Source of the DNA: Aestuariibaculum sediminum
GTDB lineage: Bacteria > Bacteroidota > Bacteroidia > Flavobacteriales > Flavobacteriaceae
DNA: 60,449 bases
NCBI RefSeq assembly: GCF_014596945.1
Contig: NZ_JACVXB010000010.1
Location: 1 to 60,449, forward strand
Direction of reading: 5' to 3'
Positions 39,337-47,977 of this stretch are shown here, piece after piece. The notes beneath the pieces are model-generated. The model searched no databases, was not told the origin of the DNA, and saw only the letters and a program-made list of their open reading frames with translations. The translations under genes were made by a program, and so were the position numbers. Position 1 is the stretch's first letter. Every line of letters begins with the position of its first letter.

Positions 39337-40467
39337 TTATGAACGTCTGTGAATTGAATTAGACGATCTTGTATTGTTACTAGCACGATTATTTCTACTG
39401 TTTGAAGCTACAGGTTTATTATTTGAGCTTCTTTTTACACTCGTGCTTCTATGTTGCGTACCTCTTGTATTGTTTGAAGTTCTTTGAACGACTTGAGGTG
39501 ATTTTCTATTATTTGAATTGTTACTTCTATATATACGTTGATTACTGTTGTTTGGTTTATTTACAATCCGATTATTTTTATAATTTCTTGTTGAATTATT
39601 TCTAACCGAACTGTTACGGGTAATAACGTTATTCTTTTTGTTAATATTGCGTTTTACATCAGGTTTATAAATTCTTCCATTACCTGCATTATTTCTATGT
39701 GAATAATTATTTCTGTTATTATTGGTTGCATAGGACTTATTTGCATTTCTATTTACTGTAGCATTTCTTGAATTACGATATACTGTAGCGTAATTTCTAT
39801 TACGCTTAATTACATTTCCATGTCTGTTTGCAACCGATGTTCTTGGTCTGTGATTGTTATAATATGGTCTGTTATATCTATGACGTACGGGTTTATAATA
39901 TTGTCTGTAAGGTCTGTTATAAACAACACAGTAATCACGAGCAGGAATACTGTAGTATCTGTGCCATGGACGGTATACATAACGTCTATTGTAAACATTT
40001 ATAAAACCAGTGCAATGTGAAAATACGTTATAACGGTTGTAGTGCACATATAAGCCCCCAACTCTGGTTACAAAACCATAATTGTTATAATTAATGTTTA
40101 CATTTCCAACGCGGCTTACTCGGCCGTAATAATCATAATAAATTGGTGTATTTTCAATTTGAACAATAGCACCAAATTCGTCATACTGAACATAAGCGTT
40201 GTAGTCGTAACCAGAGTTAAAACTAAAATTAAAATTTGGAGATCCTACAGAAACGTTTACCTGAGTATTGTTACCTAGAATATTAAAATCGAATTGGCCG
40301 TCTCTAAAAACAGAAAATTCAATACCGTTTTCAACAAATATGAAAGAATTACCATAACCTCTGTTATAAATAGTTGTTTCTATTTGCTCTGTGTTGCTGG
40401 TTGTGGTTGCATTTGTGGTAAAGCTTGTAAGCGCTAACCCTGCTAATAAGAATATAAACTTTTTCAT
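39337..40467 (-). CDS. Secreted Asn/Arg/Tyr/Ser-rich low-complexity protein
   Basis: A 376-aa protein: signal peptide (about 1-20), a folded beta-rich region (about 35-160) with Tyr/Asn repeats such as YDYYGRVSRVGNVNINYNNY, then a long disordered region (about 190-376) made almost only of Asn, Arg, Ser, Lys and Tyr. The predicted charge is very basic. Similar short-lived or adhesive surface proteins occur in Flavobacteriia, but I recognise no named family. A cell-surface or matrix role, perhaps binding acidic glycans or DNA, is conceivable but unproven. Confidence 0.75.
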   Translation of the reverse strand: MKKFIFLLAGLALTSFTTNATTTSNTEQIETTIYNRGYGNSFIFVENGIEFSVFRDGQFDFNILGNNTQVNVSVGSPNFNFSFNSGYDYNAYVQYDEFGAIVQIENTPIYYDYYGRVSRVGNVNINYNNYGFVTRVGGLYVHYNRYNVFSHCTGFINVYNRRYVYRPWHRYYSIPARDYCVVYNRPYRQYYKPVRHRYNRPYYNNHRPRTSVANRHGNVIKRNRNYATVYRNSRNATVNRNANKSYATNNNRNNYSHRNNAGNGRIYKPDVKRNINKKNNVITRNSSVRNNSTRNYKNNRIVNKPNNSNQRIYRSNNSNNRKSPQVVQRTSNNTRGTQHRSTSVKRSSNNKPVASNSRNNRASNNTRSSNSIHRRS

Positions 40468-40672
40468 AATTGCATCTTTTTTGTGTTACGCTTAATGAAA
40501 CACAAACAGCGTGCCAAAAAACATTTTAGCTTAATGAATAAGTATAAGTTATTGATGTGTAGTATGTTAAAATTAAAATGTATTTGAAGGTATTAGGATT
40601 CGTTTTTAATAAACATATCATGTTACGGTTTTCCGTATTTTAGTTTATTATAAAATATATAAATTTGATGAG

Positions 40673-40736
40673 CTATTAATCCTTTACCATAGGAGGCATT
40701 GAGCACGTCTTTTCGAAGCGTGCTTTTTGTTTTTTC
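40673..40736 (+). ncRNA. Candidate small RNA of about 64 nt
   Basis: A TAAATTTG box at 40660-40667 and a good terminator at 40702-40736 bracket a short stretch with no gene on the plus strand. The RNA would contain the word AGGAGG at 40691-40696. No TTG partner for the box was found, and the ends are estimates. Confidence 0.35.
40702..40736 (+). terminator. Plus-strand terminator without an upstream gene
   Basis: AGCACG-CTT (one bulged T) pairs with AAGCGTGCT around a TTCG tetraloop, followed by TTTTTGTTTTTT. The only transcribed unit it could serve on this strand is in the same intergenic region, because both neighbouring genes are on the minus strand. Confidence 0.7.
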
Positions 40737-40785
40737 TTCTATTCATCATTTCTAATGATGCCGTATTCTGAGAAAAAATAAATGC

Positions 40786-40825
40786 AAAAAAAAAACACCT
40801 TAATTATTTCAACCAAGATGTTTTT
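40786..40825 (-). terminator. Terminator of the PHP-ACT gene
   Basis: Read on the minus strand, AAAACATCTT pairs with AAGGTGTTTT (one U-G pair) and is followed by a run of about ten T residues. It lies 27 bp after the stop of the gene at 40852-42540. Confidence 0.75.
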
Positions 40826-40851
40826 GATAAATATTTATGTTTCGTGAAAAT

Positions 40852-42540
40852 TTACATACTGTGAAATTCAATTAAATTGGCTTCATAATATTGATCACCT
40901 AACTTAGTAAGCAAATTATTAATGGTATTACTATCGCCATTAACGGCTAAAGCAGAATACCCTACGTTATTAAGTTTTCCTAATCTTAAATCGATAATGT
41001 TAATATTTTTAGACGCTAAAGCAGATAGTAATATAAGAAGTACCCCTGGCGCATTATGATGCTTAGTAACAATTACTTTTTCACTTAAAGCTAAATTTAA
41101 TTTAACACCATCCATCTCTAAAAGGTAAACACCCTCGCGATGGTATTTTGGGAGCTCAGCATCTTCTTTATAAGTTAAATTTGTAAAAGTCCCAGCATCT
41201 GTTCCGTTAATAAAATCAATGGCAGTTTTTACATTACCATTTTCATCATTAATAGATAAAAAAGCTTCTGCAGTGCCATCGTTGTTAGATTTTAAACGAG
41301 CGGTTTCCACATTAATACCCTCAGATGCCAATGTGTTGAATAAGGACGATATAACACCCGGTTTATCAAGATGTTTAGAGAATAATCCGTTTACCTTTCT
41401 TTTTGGTTTTTCAGGAATTTCATTGGTAACAGTAATAGACTTTCCTGATTTTCGAATTCTAATAGCATTATATTCTCCCATACTGGTCGACCCCTTGTAA
41501 AGCTCAACAAACTCAGCAAATGAACCGCCAAATGAAAAGTCGGGAATAATGCGACGTTGTTCGCTATCTAATCGCTGGTTTAATAGCTCAATACCTTTAT
41601 TTAATACGGTATACTTTACTTTTAAGTCATGATCGTCGTATATAGTACGGTTTTCAGGAATTAATTTAGAATAGCTTACGTAGCTTTCATATCCAGCCTC
41701 CTGAATATATTCTAAACTTTCTTTAAAGTTTAGGCCATAGTAGCGCACATGGTGCGTGTCGGTACCTACACAAACTGGAATTTGTAATTCTTTGGCACGT
41801 CTTAAAATACTTTGTACAGGATATACACCTACACCTTTAAATTTACCCGCCATATTCACATCTAAAGCTAAATTTCGGTCGGCAATAAGCTCTAAAAGCG
41901 TTCTAAATTTGTTAGCTAGCGGGTGAGCACTGGTTTCAAAATTTATTAATGCTTCAGGCATATCTACATTTAATTTGGGTAAATCGATATGACCAATTAT
42001 TTGAATCATGTCTCCGAAGGATTCAATCATTTGAATCATTTCATTAAAATACCCATCCCAATATGCTTCAAGACTTCCGCGAAGCTTTAAAAGCTCCATG
42101 GCTTCTTCTTTAGATCCGTCGTAAGGTAAGCCTTCAGGAGCAAAATGTACCGAACCAATAACGTAATCGGCATCTTCGGCTTGAAATATTTTAGATCGGC
42201 TCCATTGTAAACCTAACTCAGGTCCCATCCATTCCAATTCTACGCCATATTTAATATTTATTTGTCCTTCATACTTTTTACGAAGGTTAGCAATACGTTT
42301 TGGATAATTTAGATATGAACGATTTCCTCTAATAAACTTTACATTGGTTTCACGTTCGGCTGTATAACGAAAACTTGTTAAACGCGGGGAGTGAATAATA
42401 AAAGTAATACTTGGGTGTTTGGCTTCAATAGCCTTATCAATAATATCTTCCAACTTGTCAATACCATGTTTAACATGGTCTTGTTCTGTACCCGCATGTA
42501 TACCGTGCGTTTCCCATATAAACTCATTAAGTTTTCTCAT
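40852..42540 (-). CDS. PHP-domain phosphoesterase (HisK-like) fused to C-terminal ACT domains
   Basis: A 562-aa protein. Residues about 1-300 form a PHP domain like HisJ/HisK histidinol phosphatases: ETHGIHAGTEQDH near the N-terminus, KYGVELEWMGPE, YVIGSVHFAPEGLPYDG, IIGHIDLPKL and VCVGTDTHHVRYYG give most of the metal-binding His/Asp/Glu set. After a linker, two ACT-like domains follow (about 395-465 and 480-560; each has the HLDKPGVISSLFNTLASEGINV / HHNAPGVLLILLSALASKNINI pattern). ACT domains usually bind amino acids, so ligand-controlled phosphatase activity is plausible. No his genes are nearby. Confidence 0.8.
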   Translation of the reverse strand: MRKLNEFIWETHGIHAGTEQDHVKHGIDKLEDIIDKAIEAKHPSITFIIHSPRLTSFRYTAERETNVKFIRGNRSYLNYPKRIANLRKKYEGQINIKYGVELEWMGPELGLQWSRSKIFQAEDADYVIGSVHFAPEGLPYDGSKEEAMELLKLRGSLEAYWDGYFNEMIQMIESFGDMIQIIGHIDLPKLNVDMPEALINFETSAHPLANKFRTLLELIADRNLALDVNMAGKFKGVGVYPVQSILRRAKELQIPVCVGTDTHHVRYYGLNFKESLEYIQEAGYESYVSYSKLIPENRTIYDDHDLKVKYTVLNKGIELLNQRLDSEQRRIIPDFSFGGSFAEFVELYKGSTSMGEYNAIRIRKSGKSITVTNEIPEKPKRKVNGLFSKHLDKPGVISSLFNTLASEGINVETARLKSNNDGTAEAFLSINDENGNVKTAIDFINGTDAGTFTNLTYKEDAELPKYHREGVYLLEMDGVKLNLALSEKVIVTKHHNAPGVLLILLSALASKNINIIDLRLGKLNNVGYSALAVNGDSNTINNLLTKLGDQYYEANLIEFHSM

Positions 42541-42866
42541 AAACCGAATTGCTTTTAAAATGCTTCAAAGGGCAAATTTAGCTATTGAAAAATTATTTTG
42601 AACATTAATTTTAAGGAATTGAATTTTTATCAAAAACAACTGTTTTTTACCTGTAATAATGGCTAAAAACAAAATTGTTATTAAGAATTTAACAAACCAG
42701 ATATAAGGAGATTTTTTATTTATCAGGAAGCAAAATGTACTCGTAATAATTTGTATGGTGTCCTTAAAATACTTCTAAATTGTTTATTAAAATGAAGTTA
42801 TAAATGGTTTTACTTATTCTTTTGTGATTTTTTTCTTAGATTTAAGTAGACAAATACAACTTGCTT
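42541..42866. other. 326-bp divergent intergenic region
   Basis: It separates the PHP-ACT gene from the outer-membrane protein cluster and should hold both promoters. I see no strong hairpin, no convincing TTG/TAnnTTTG pair and no small gene. Confidence 0.4.
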
Positions 42867-43949
42867 ATGCTATTAAAATTACCTTCGGTTTTCTTAGTAA
42901 AATCAAATATTGTTATAAAAATACTGGCGATAAGTATAGTTTCTTTAATGTTTAACCATGAAGTTTACGCCCAATACGCATCAAAAGAACCCAACCCATT
43001 TCACAAAAAATATCACGATAGTTTAAAGAATAGGGATTACCCGTATACATTTCCGTTGTTGGCAAAAAAGGCTTACAAAAGAGGGTTCGATATACCATTT
43101 ACATATGGGGTAAGTACAGCTTATTACTCGCAAGTACAAGATGTTAATATTAAACGGACTCTAATTGGTTTTAATGATTCTGAACAAGTTGATTTAAGTG
43201 GATTTATTAAATTTGGTACGGTCGAATCTAGCACAGAGGCCTTTACTATTAGACCCGATATGTGGGTTTTTCCTTTTTTAAATGTGTATACTATTTTTGG
43301 TGTGGGTAATAGCTCCACTGCTGTTCCTTTGGTTCGCCCTGTAGATTTTTCAACCATTCAACATTTTAACGTAACTAGTTTTGGTTTCGGTTTTACGTTT
43401 GCAGGAGGTTTTGGCCCTGTATTTTTTGTCGTAGATAACAATTTTAATTTCGCTAATGTCGATGCCTTGGTAGAACCTGTACCTGCGCGTAATTTAGATA
43501 TTCGTTTAGGACATAATTTTGTAAATCCGAGAAGAGCCGATCGCGGTATTGCCGTTTGGTTTGGAGCGTTTAATCAAAATATTAAAGGCGATACAAATGG
43601 AAGCATAAATATTGCGGATTTGTTTCCTAATGGCGCAGGTGAGCTACAAGACAATTTTATTGGACGACTTGAAGAGTGGGCCGATGGGCTTCCTTTAGCA
43701 CAAAAAGTAATAGCCAACCAAATTATTGATAGAGTGGATGATTATTTAAATGGTGTTGATGTAAGTGATTCCACAATTACCTATAAATTAGATAAGGAAC
43801 TTGCGAAGCGTTGGAACATGGTTTTTGGAGCACAATACCAGCACAATAAACATTGGCAGTTACGTACAGAAATTGGAACCTTTGGCAAGCGTACTTCATT
43901 TTTAATTATGTTGAACTACAGGTTTGAATCTATATTCAAGAAAAAATGA
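42867..43949 (+). CDS. Predicted outer-membrane or periplasmic protein, unknown
   Basis: A 360-aa protein with a signal sequence (hydrophobic core about 14-30, cleavage near VYAQ) and a body of beta strands rich in aromatics and glycine; the final strand ends in MLNYRFESIFKKK, an aromatic pattern typical of barrel ends. An amphipathic region (NFIGRLEEWADGLPLAQKVI) is inserted near the middle. A TTG start at 42861 is possible, but ATG at 42867 is preferred. It overlaps the next gene by ATGA. Family not recognised. Confidence 0.65.
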   Translation: MLLKLPSVFLVKSNIVIKILAISIVSLMFNHEVYAQYASKEPNPFHKKYHDSLKNRDYPYTFPLLAKKAYKRGFDIPFTYGVSTAYYSQVQDVNIKRTLIGFNDSEQVDLSGFIKFGTVESSTEAFTIRPDMWVFPFLNVYTIFGVGNSSTAVPLVRPVDFSTIQHFNVTSFGFGFTFAGGFGPVFFVVDNNFNFANVDALVEPVPARNLDIRLGHNFVNPRRADRGIAVWFGAFNQNIKGDTNGSINIADLFPNGAGELQDNFIGRLEEWADGLPLAQKVIANQIIDRVDDYLNGVDVSDSTITYKLDKELAKRWNMVFGAQYQHNKHWQLRTEIGTFGKRTSFLIMLNYRFESIFKKK

Positions 43950-44644
43950 TAAAAAAAATAATACTTGGGTTATTGTTTGTTATACTCACTTTAGTGAGTC
44001 ATCAGGCGCAGTCTCAAATTTTATTAGGGTTAATATTTGGAGACGATTTAAATTCTGAAAAATTAATTTTTGGGGTGCATTTAAATTATTCATGGAATGA
44101 CATTTCAAATTTAGATGAATCAGGTAGTTTAAACTCATTTAACCTTGGGTTAAACTTTAATTATAAATTAAGTGATAAGTTTAGGGCACAAACCGAGATG
44201 TTGGCCAAGTACACCCGAGGCGCAGGAGATATTCCTGTATATTCATTAGGTGATGAGGCTTTAGATGATTTGTATTCAGGTGGGAAGGTGTCCAGAGAGA
44301 TAAAGTATTTAAGTATTCCTATTAGTATTCAGTATTTAACTAATATTGGAGTTTATGTTGAGGCAGGACCGCAAGTTTCAATGCGAATTAAGGCTACAGA
44401 TGTTTTTGAAGTGAGTACAGCTGAAGGGGATTTAGAATTAAAAAGAAATATTAAAAATATGGTTAATACCTGGAATTTTGGTTGGCAGGTAGGTATAGGG
44501 TATTACATTGCACCGTTAAAAACAACTTCAGTAGGAGTTCGATATTATGGCGGTTTTAGTGATGTAATAAAAGGAGAAGGCAATCAAAATCACCAGCAAT
44601 GGGCTGTATATGCCAATATTCCGTTAGGAAGAAAGGGCAAATAA
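43946..44644 (+). CDS. Small outer-membrane beta-barrel (porin/OmpW-like fold)
   Basis: A 232-aa protein with a signal peptide (about 1-22, ending at QSQ) and eight or more predicted amphipathic strands, e.g. FNLGLNFNYKLSDKFRAQTEMLAKYT and LSIPISIQYLTNIGVYVEAGPQVSMRI, ending in YANIPLGRKGK. This matches the generic outer-membrane beta-barrel (PorT/OMP_b-brl_2) type. It starts inside the last codon of the preceding gene (ATGA), so both are made together. Confidence 0.78.
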   Translation: MIKKIILGLLFVILTLVSHQAQSQILLGLIFGDDLNSEKLIFGVHLNYSWNDISNLDESGSLNSFNLGLNFNYKLSDKFRAQTEMLAKYTRGAGDIPVYSLGDEALDDLYSGGKVSREIKYLSIPISIQYLTNIGVYVEAGPQVSMRIKATDVFEVSTAEGDLELKRNIKNMVNTWNFGWQVGIGYYIAPLKTTSVGVRYYGGFSDVIKGEGNQNHQQWAVYANIPLGRKGK

Positions 44645-44692
44645 AAAGAAGTGTAATTAATTCAAGCTGTTTTATTTATTTAAAAGTTGATT

Positions 44693-45760
44693 ATGAGTCC
44701 GGTTAAGTTTAATTTTAAGGTAGAATTCAAGCATCGTTTAATGACATTATTAAAAAGTGCTTTTATGCTGTTAATAATGTTTGTAATTCATAATACCTAC
44801 GCTCAAAATGATACATTAGTTTTAAAAAACAACAACCGAATTATCGGCGAAATTAAAAGTATGCAAAATGGGGTATTAGGTATTGAAACCGATTATAGTG
44901 ATTCAGACTTTAAGATAACTTGGCTAGAGGTTGCAGAAATAAGTGGTAACCAGATGTTTCTTGTGACTTTAAAAAATGGAAACCGTCATAATACCTCTTT
45001 TGGGTCCGCGGGAGCGAAAGGGAAAGTAAAATTAAATGATATTGGAGGAGGTATAATTGTAAATATAAGCGATATCGTTTTTATAAAATCAATAAAATCT
45101 AATTTTATGTCACGTTTAGATGCCTCTTTATCTGTGGGATTTAACTTGACTAAAAGTAATAACCTCAGACAGTTAAATGTGCGAAGTACGTTTGGTTACA
45201 CTGCAAACTATTGGCAATTAAGCGGAAGCTACAATTCGGTGAGAAGTAAACAAGATGGTAGTAATGAAATACACCGTACAGATGCCAATATTAGGTTTAC
45301 CTATTATTTAAAGAACGATATGATTGCTTTGTTCAATTCAGAATACTTAGCTAACGATGAACAAAAAATTGAATATCGATTTAATAATAGAGTGGGATTT
45401 GGTAGTTATTTTATTCATACCAATTATATGTATTTTGGAGCTGTTGCCGGTTTAGCGCTTAACAACGAGAGATTTAACGACGACTTAAATACAACACGTA
45501 ATAGTTTAGAGGCTTTTGGATCGTTAGAGCTCAATCTATTCGACGTTAAAGATTTCGATTTGTTAACTAATATTATCGCCTATCCTAGTATTACTGAAGG
45601 TAGTCGTTTTAGATTAGATTACAAGCTAGACTTGAAATACGATTTGCCATACGACTTTTTTGTAAAGTTTGGAGTTACTTATAACTTTGATAACAGGCCA
45701 GTTCAAGATGCGTCTAAGGACGATTATGTGTTGCAAGCTACTTTTGGTTGGGAATTATAG
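44693..45760 (+). CDS. DUF481-type outer-membrane protein
   Basis: A 355-aa protein. After a signal peptide, an N-terminal soluble region (about 35-120; DTLVLKNNNRIIGEIKSMQNGVLGIETDYSDSDFKI) is followed by a DUF481 barrel with paired strands such as YWQLSGSYNSVRSKQDGSN and a final FGWEL. The aromatic C-terminal residue pattern suits insertion by BamA. The start is uncertain: TTG at 44687, ATG at 44693 or ATG at 44741 (MTLLKSAFMLL), the last giving the neatest signal peptide. It is 48 bp downstream of the previous barrel gene. Confidence 0.8.
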   Translation: MSPVKFNFKVEFKHRLMTLLKSAFMLLIMFVIHNTYAQNDTLVLKNNNRIIGEIKSMQNGVLGIETDYSDSDFKITWLEVAEISGNQMFLVTLKNGNRHNTSFGSAGAKGKVKLNDIGGGIIVNISDIVFIKSIKSNFMSRLDASLSVGFNLTKSNNLRQLNVRSTFGYTANYWQLSGSYNSVRSKQDGSNEIHRTDANIRFTYYLKNDMIALFNSEYLANDEQKIEYRFNNRVGFGSYFIHTNYMYFGAVAGLALNNERFNDDLNTTRNSLEAFGSLELNLFDVKDFDLLTNIIAYPSITEGSRFRLDYKLDLKYDLPYDFFVKFGVTYNFDNRPVQDASKDDYVLQATFGWEL

Positions 45761-45766
45761 TGCTAC

Positions 45767-46618
45767 TTAGTTAAAAGAATACATGGCGGTAATGGTTGGC
45801 CCATTATATCCCCATTTTAAAAATCCGTTTAACCTTTCTTTTTCAATATCTACTCTAAAGTTTAGTCCAGTATAACCCAGATTTAAATTTAAATTGGGTA
45901 TAAGACTATATGAAACTGAAGCGTTGTAACTAAGTATTCTTCCTGAAATGTTATTTATTTTTAGTGATAAGTAATTCATATTACTGTAAAGGGCTAATTT
46001 TTTACTAATTAAAAATTTGTTCCATAGCCCTAAATCGGGAAGCGGTGCCGTAAAATCTAAATTGTCTTTTATTTCTCCCGAACCAACATTGGTTTCTGCA
46101 CGTAATCCAATATTTCCAAACAAAATATGAGTTCCAATTAAAGCCCCTATTTGATACTTTGGTTTATTAAATATAGCATAACCATAAGAAAATCGTAAAA
46201 TTTGAGTATTAAAAAAAGCCTCAATTTGGGCATCGGCATTATAGGTGTTTTCGCCAAAAACAATATCCTTATCAATAGTGTAGCGTGAAGAACGGCTTAA
46301 ATAGAAATAATTCAAGTCGAATCTGGATCGTTTCGAAACCTGCCATGAAAATGTTCCATAAAAGGAAGTGGTATATTTTGAAAACCCTAAATTGTCTTCA
46401 AGATCTAATAAAGAGCCCTTTCCACTCGTTGTGCTTCCAACTCTAACTTGCGTATTGTTTAAAGGAAAAAAAGCGCCAGCATGAATTTCATATTTATGAG
46501 AATACCAATTCGGTAATTCTTGTCTTGTATGAGATGTTTTGTTTACAATGCTATCTTGAGCGCTCGAGTAAATTGTATTAACCAACAAAACCACAACAAT
46601 AATAAAATATTTGTTCAT
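45767..46618 (-). CDS. Predicted outer-membrane beta-barrel protein, unknown
   Basis: A 283-aa protein with a signal peptide (about 1-20) and barrel-like strands through its length (KYEIHAGAFFPLNNTQVRVG, SRFDLNYFYLSRSSRYTID and others), ending in WGYNGPTITAMYSFN, a classical aromatic terminal strand. It converges with the DUF481 gene, 6 bp apart. No named family recognised. Confidence 0.7.
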   Translation of the reverse strand: MNKYFIIVVVLLVNTIYSSAQDSIVNKTSHTRQELPNWYSHKYEIHAGAFFPLNNTQVRVGSTTSGKGSLLDLEDNLGFSKYTTSFYGTFSWQVSKRSRFDLNYFYLSRSSRYTIDKDIVFGENTYNADAQIEAFFNTQILRFSYGYAIFNKPKYQIGALIGTHILFGNIGLRAETNVGSGEIKDNLDFTAPLPDLGLWNKFLISKKLALYSNMNYLSLKINNISGRILSYNASVSYSLIPNLNLNLGYTGLNFRVDIEKERLNGFLKWGYNGPTITAMYSFN

Positions 46619-46802
46619 ATAACGCCTAATTTAAAAAGAGAATAACAAAAAAGCATACTAATGCCGTTATAAATGTACTAAAATTGATCATTTAATGAGC
46701 GGTGTTTAGTATAAAGAATAAATGGTAAATTATTCAAAAAATATAGCAAGAAAACTAGCAATTATTTTTTTTTAGAATTAGAGTAGTTTCAATCTAATTC
46801 CA

Positions 46803-46858
46803 TAAAAAAAAAAGCATAAAGCAAACATATTTTTTTAGGTATTGTTCGCTTTATGCTA
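46803..46858 (-). terminator. Terminator of the universal stress protein gene
   Basis: Read on the minus strand, GCATAAAGC pairs with GCTTTATGC around a long AT-rich loop and is followed by a run of about ten T residues. It lies 30 bp after the stop codon of the gene at 46889-47716. Confidence 0.8.
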
Positions 46859-46888
46859 TTGAAGCGTGACTATTAATTATAATACTCT

Positions 46889-47716
46889 TTATTTTGGGAT
46901 AACCAAAAAAGGAACCGTTGGGTGAAACCCGATACGCTTAATTACGGGTTCTTTTAATATATCCTCAATAAAACTATGTTTGTAATTCACCATAGTTAAG
47001 GCGTCAATATCAAGTTCCTTAATAAAATCGTTAATTTCAGAGGCCTTATTTGCATAATTAGGCATCCAGTGGAAACTATGGTCGTAATCAGCTAGAAGCT
47101 TTTTAAGCTCGGCTAAATTACTTTCCTGTTTGTCGCTTAATTTTTCTTCTACATTTATATGAACTACTCTAATTTTAGCGTTAAACAAATCTGCTAATTC
47201 TTTAATAGGAGCAAGTTCTGTCTCACTGTAAGTTCTGTTAAAATCTGTGGGGAAGGCGACTTGCTTTATGGCATTAAAATCGGAATTTTCAGGGATAACT
47301 AAAACAGGACAATCATGAATATGATTAACAATTTGAACGGTGTTGCTGCCAAAGAAAAATTCTTTAGCCCCTGAAGCACCTTTTGTTCCCATAATTATGA
47401 GGTCGATTTTTTTCTCCTTAACCAATTTGCGCATCGAGGTTAATAAATCCTCAGTGCTTTGCAGTATTTTAAATTCATGGTTAGCATTCTTATCGCAGCT
47501 TTCAGTAAGTTTTTTTAGTTCCTGTAAGCCTTTTTTACCTTCTTCCTTCATGGTTTCAATAAGTTTACTTGATAAACTAGAGTAAGAAGCAGATTGGATT
47601 GTAACCGAATTTAAAATATAAAAAGTGGTAGGCTCATCGGCAAAAAGCTTAAGAGCGTAAACAACGGCATTCCATGCATTGTCTGAGAAGTCTGTTGGTA
47701 ATAATATATGTTTCAT
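46889..47716 (-). CDS. Universal stress protein with two Usp domains
   Basis: A 275-aa protein with tandem Usp folds. Domain 1 begins MKHILLPTDFSDNAWNAVVYAL and contains the ATP-binding pattern GTKGASGAKEFFFGSNTVQIVNHIHDCPVLVIP (about 107-139). Domain 2 begins KQVAFPTDFNRTYSETELAPI and is more divergent, lacking a full GxxG loop. This layout is standard for Bacteroidota UspA-like proteins. A perfect 14-bp palindrome lies 54 bp upstream (47771-47784), a candidate regulator site. Confidence 0.92.
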   Translation of the reverse strand: MKHILLPTDFSDNAWNAVVYALKLFADEPTTFYILNSVTIQSASYSSLSSKLIETMKEEGKKGLQELKKLTESCDKNANHEFKILQSTEDLLTSMRKLVKEKKIDLIIMGTKGASGAKEFFFGSNTVQIVNHIHDCPVLVIPENSDFNAIKQVAFPTDFNRTYSETELAPIKELADLFNAKIRVVHINVEEKLSDKQESNLAELKKLLADYDHSFHWMPNYANKASEINDFIKELDIDALTMVNYKHSFIEDILKEPVIKRIGFHPTVPFLVIPK

Positions 47717-47770
47717 GAGTAATTAGTTTTAAATGTAGTATAAAGTTAAAAATAGTCCTCCTTAAAAATT

Positions 47771-47784
47771 ATGACAATTGTCAT
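47771..47784. promoter_or_regulatory. Perfect palindrome upstream of the usp gene, candidate operator
   Basis: ATGACAATTGTCAT is a perfect 14-bp inverted repeat located 54-68 bp before the usp start and about 33 bp upstream of a TACATTTA -7-like box (47730-47737, minus strand). Its TGAC-N4-GTCA form resembles sites of the Crp/Fnr family. No other copy was noticed in the window. Confidence 0.5.
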
Positions 47785-47977
47785 GCCTGCATTAAAAAGA
47801 TTTTAAATATTAATATAAGAAGAATAGTGAAATAAATAATGATATTTAACTAATATTCTGTGGTTTGTCAGCTCTAATTTTTTATAATCACAGGATACTA
47901 CAGGATGGTAAATCTATAAGTTAAGAATACTTTTATGTCTTATATAACAACTATTACCAACAACTAAACAATTAAAA

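Larger units (their letters stand above)
40468..40851. other. 384-bp intergenic region with a possible small RNA
   Basis: It holds a TAAATTTG box (40660-40667), a plus-strand terminator (40702-40736), a compact hairpin CATCATT/AATGATG (40744-40760) and the minus-strand terminator of the PHP-ACT gene (40786-40825). No coding frame of useful length was seen. Confidence 0.55.
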
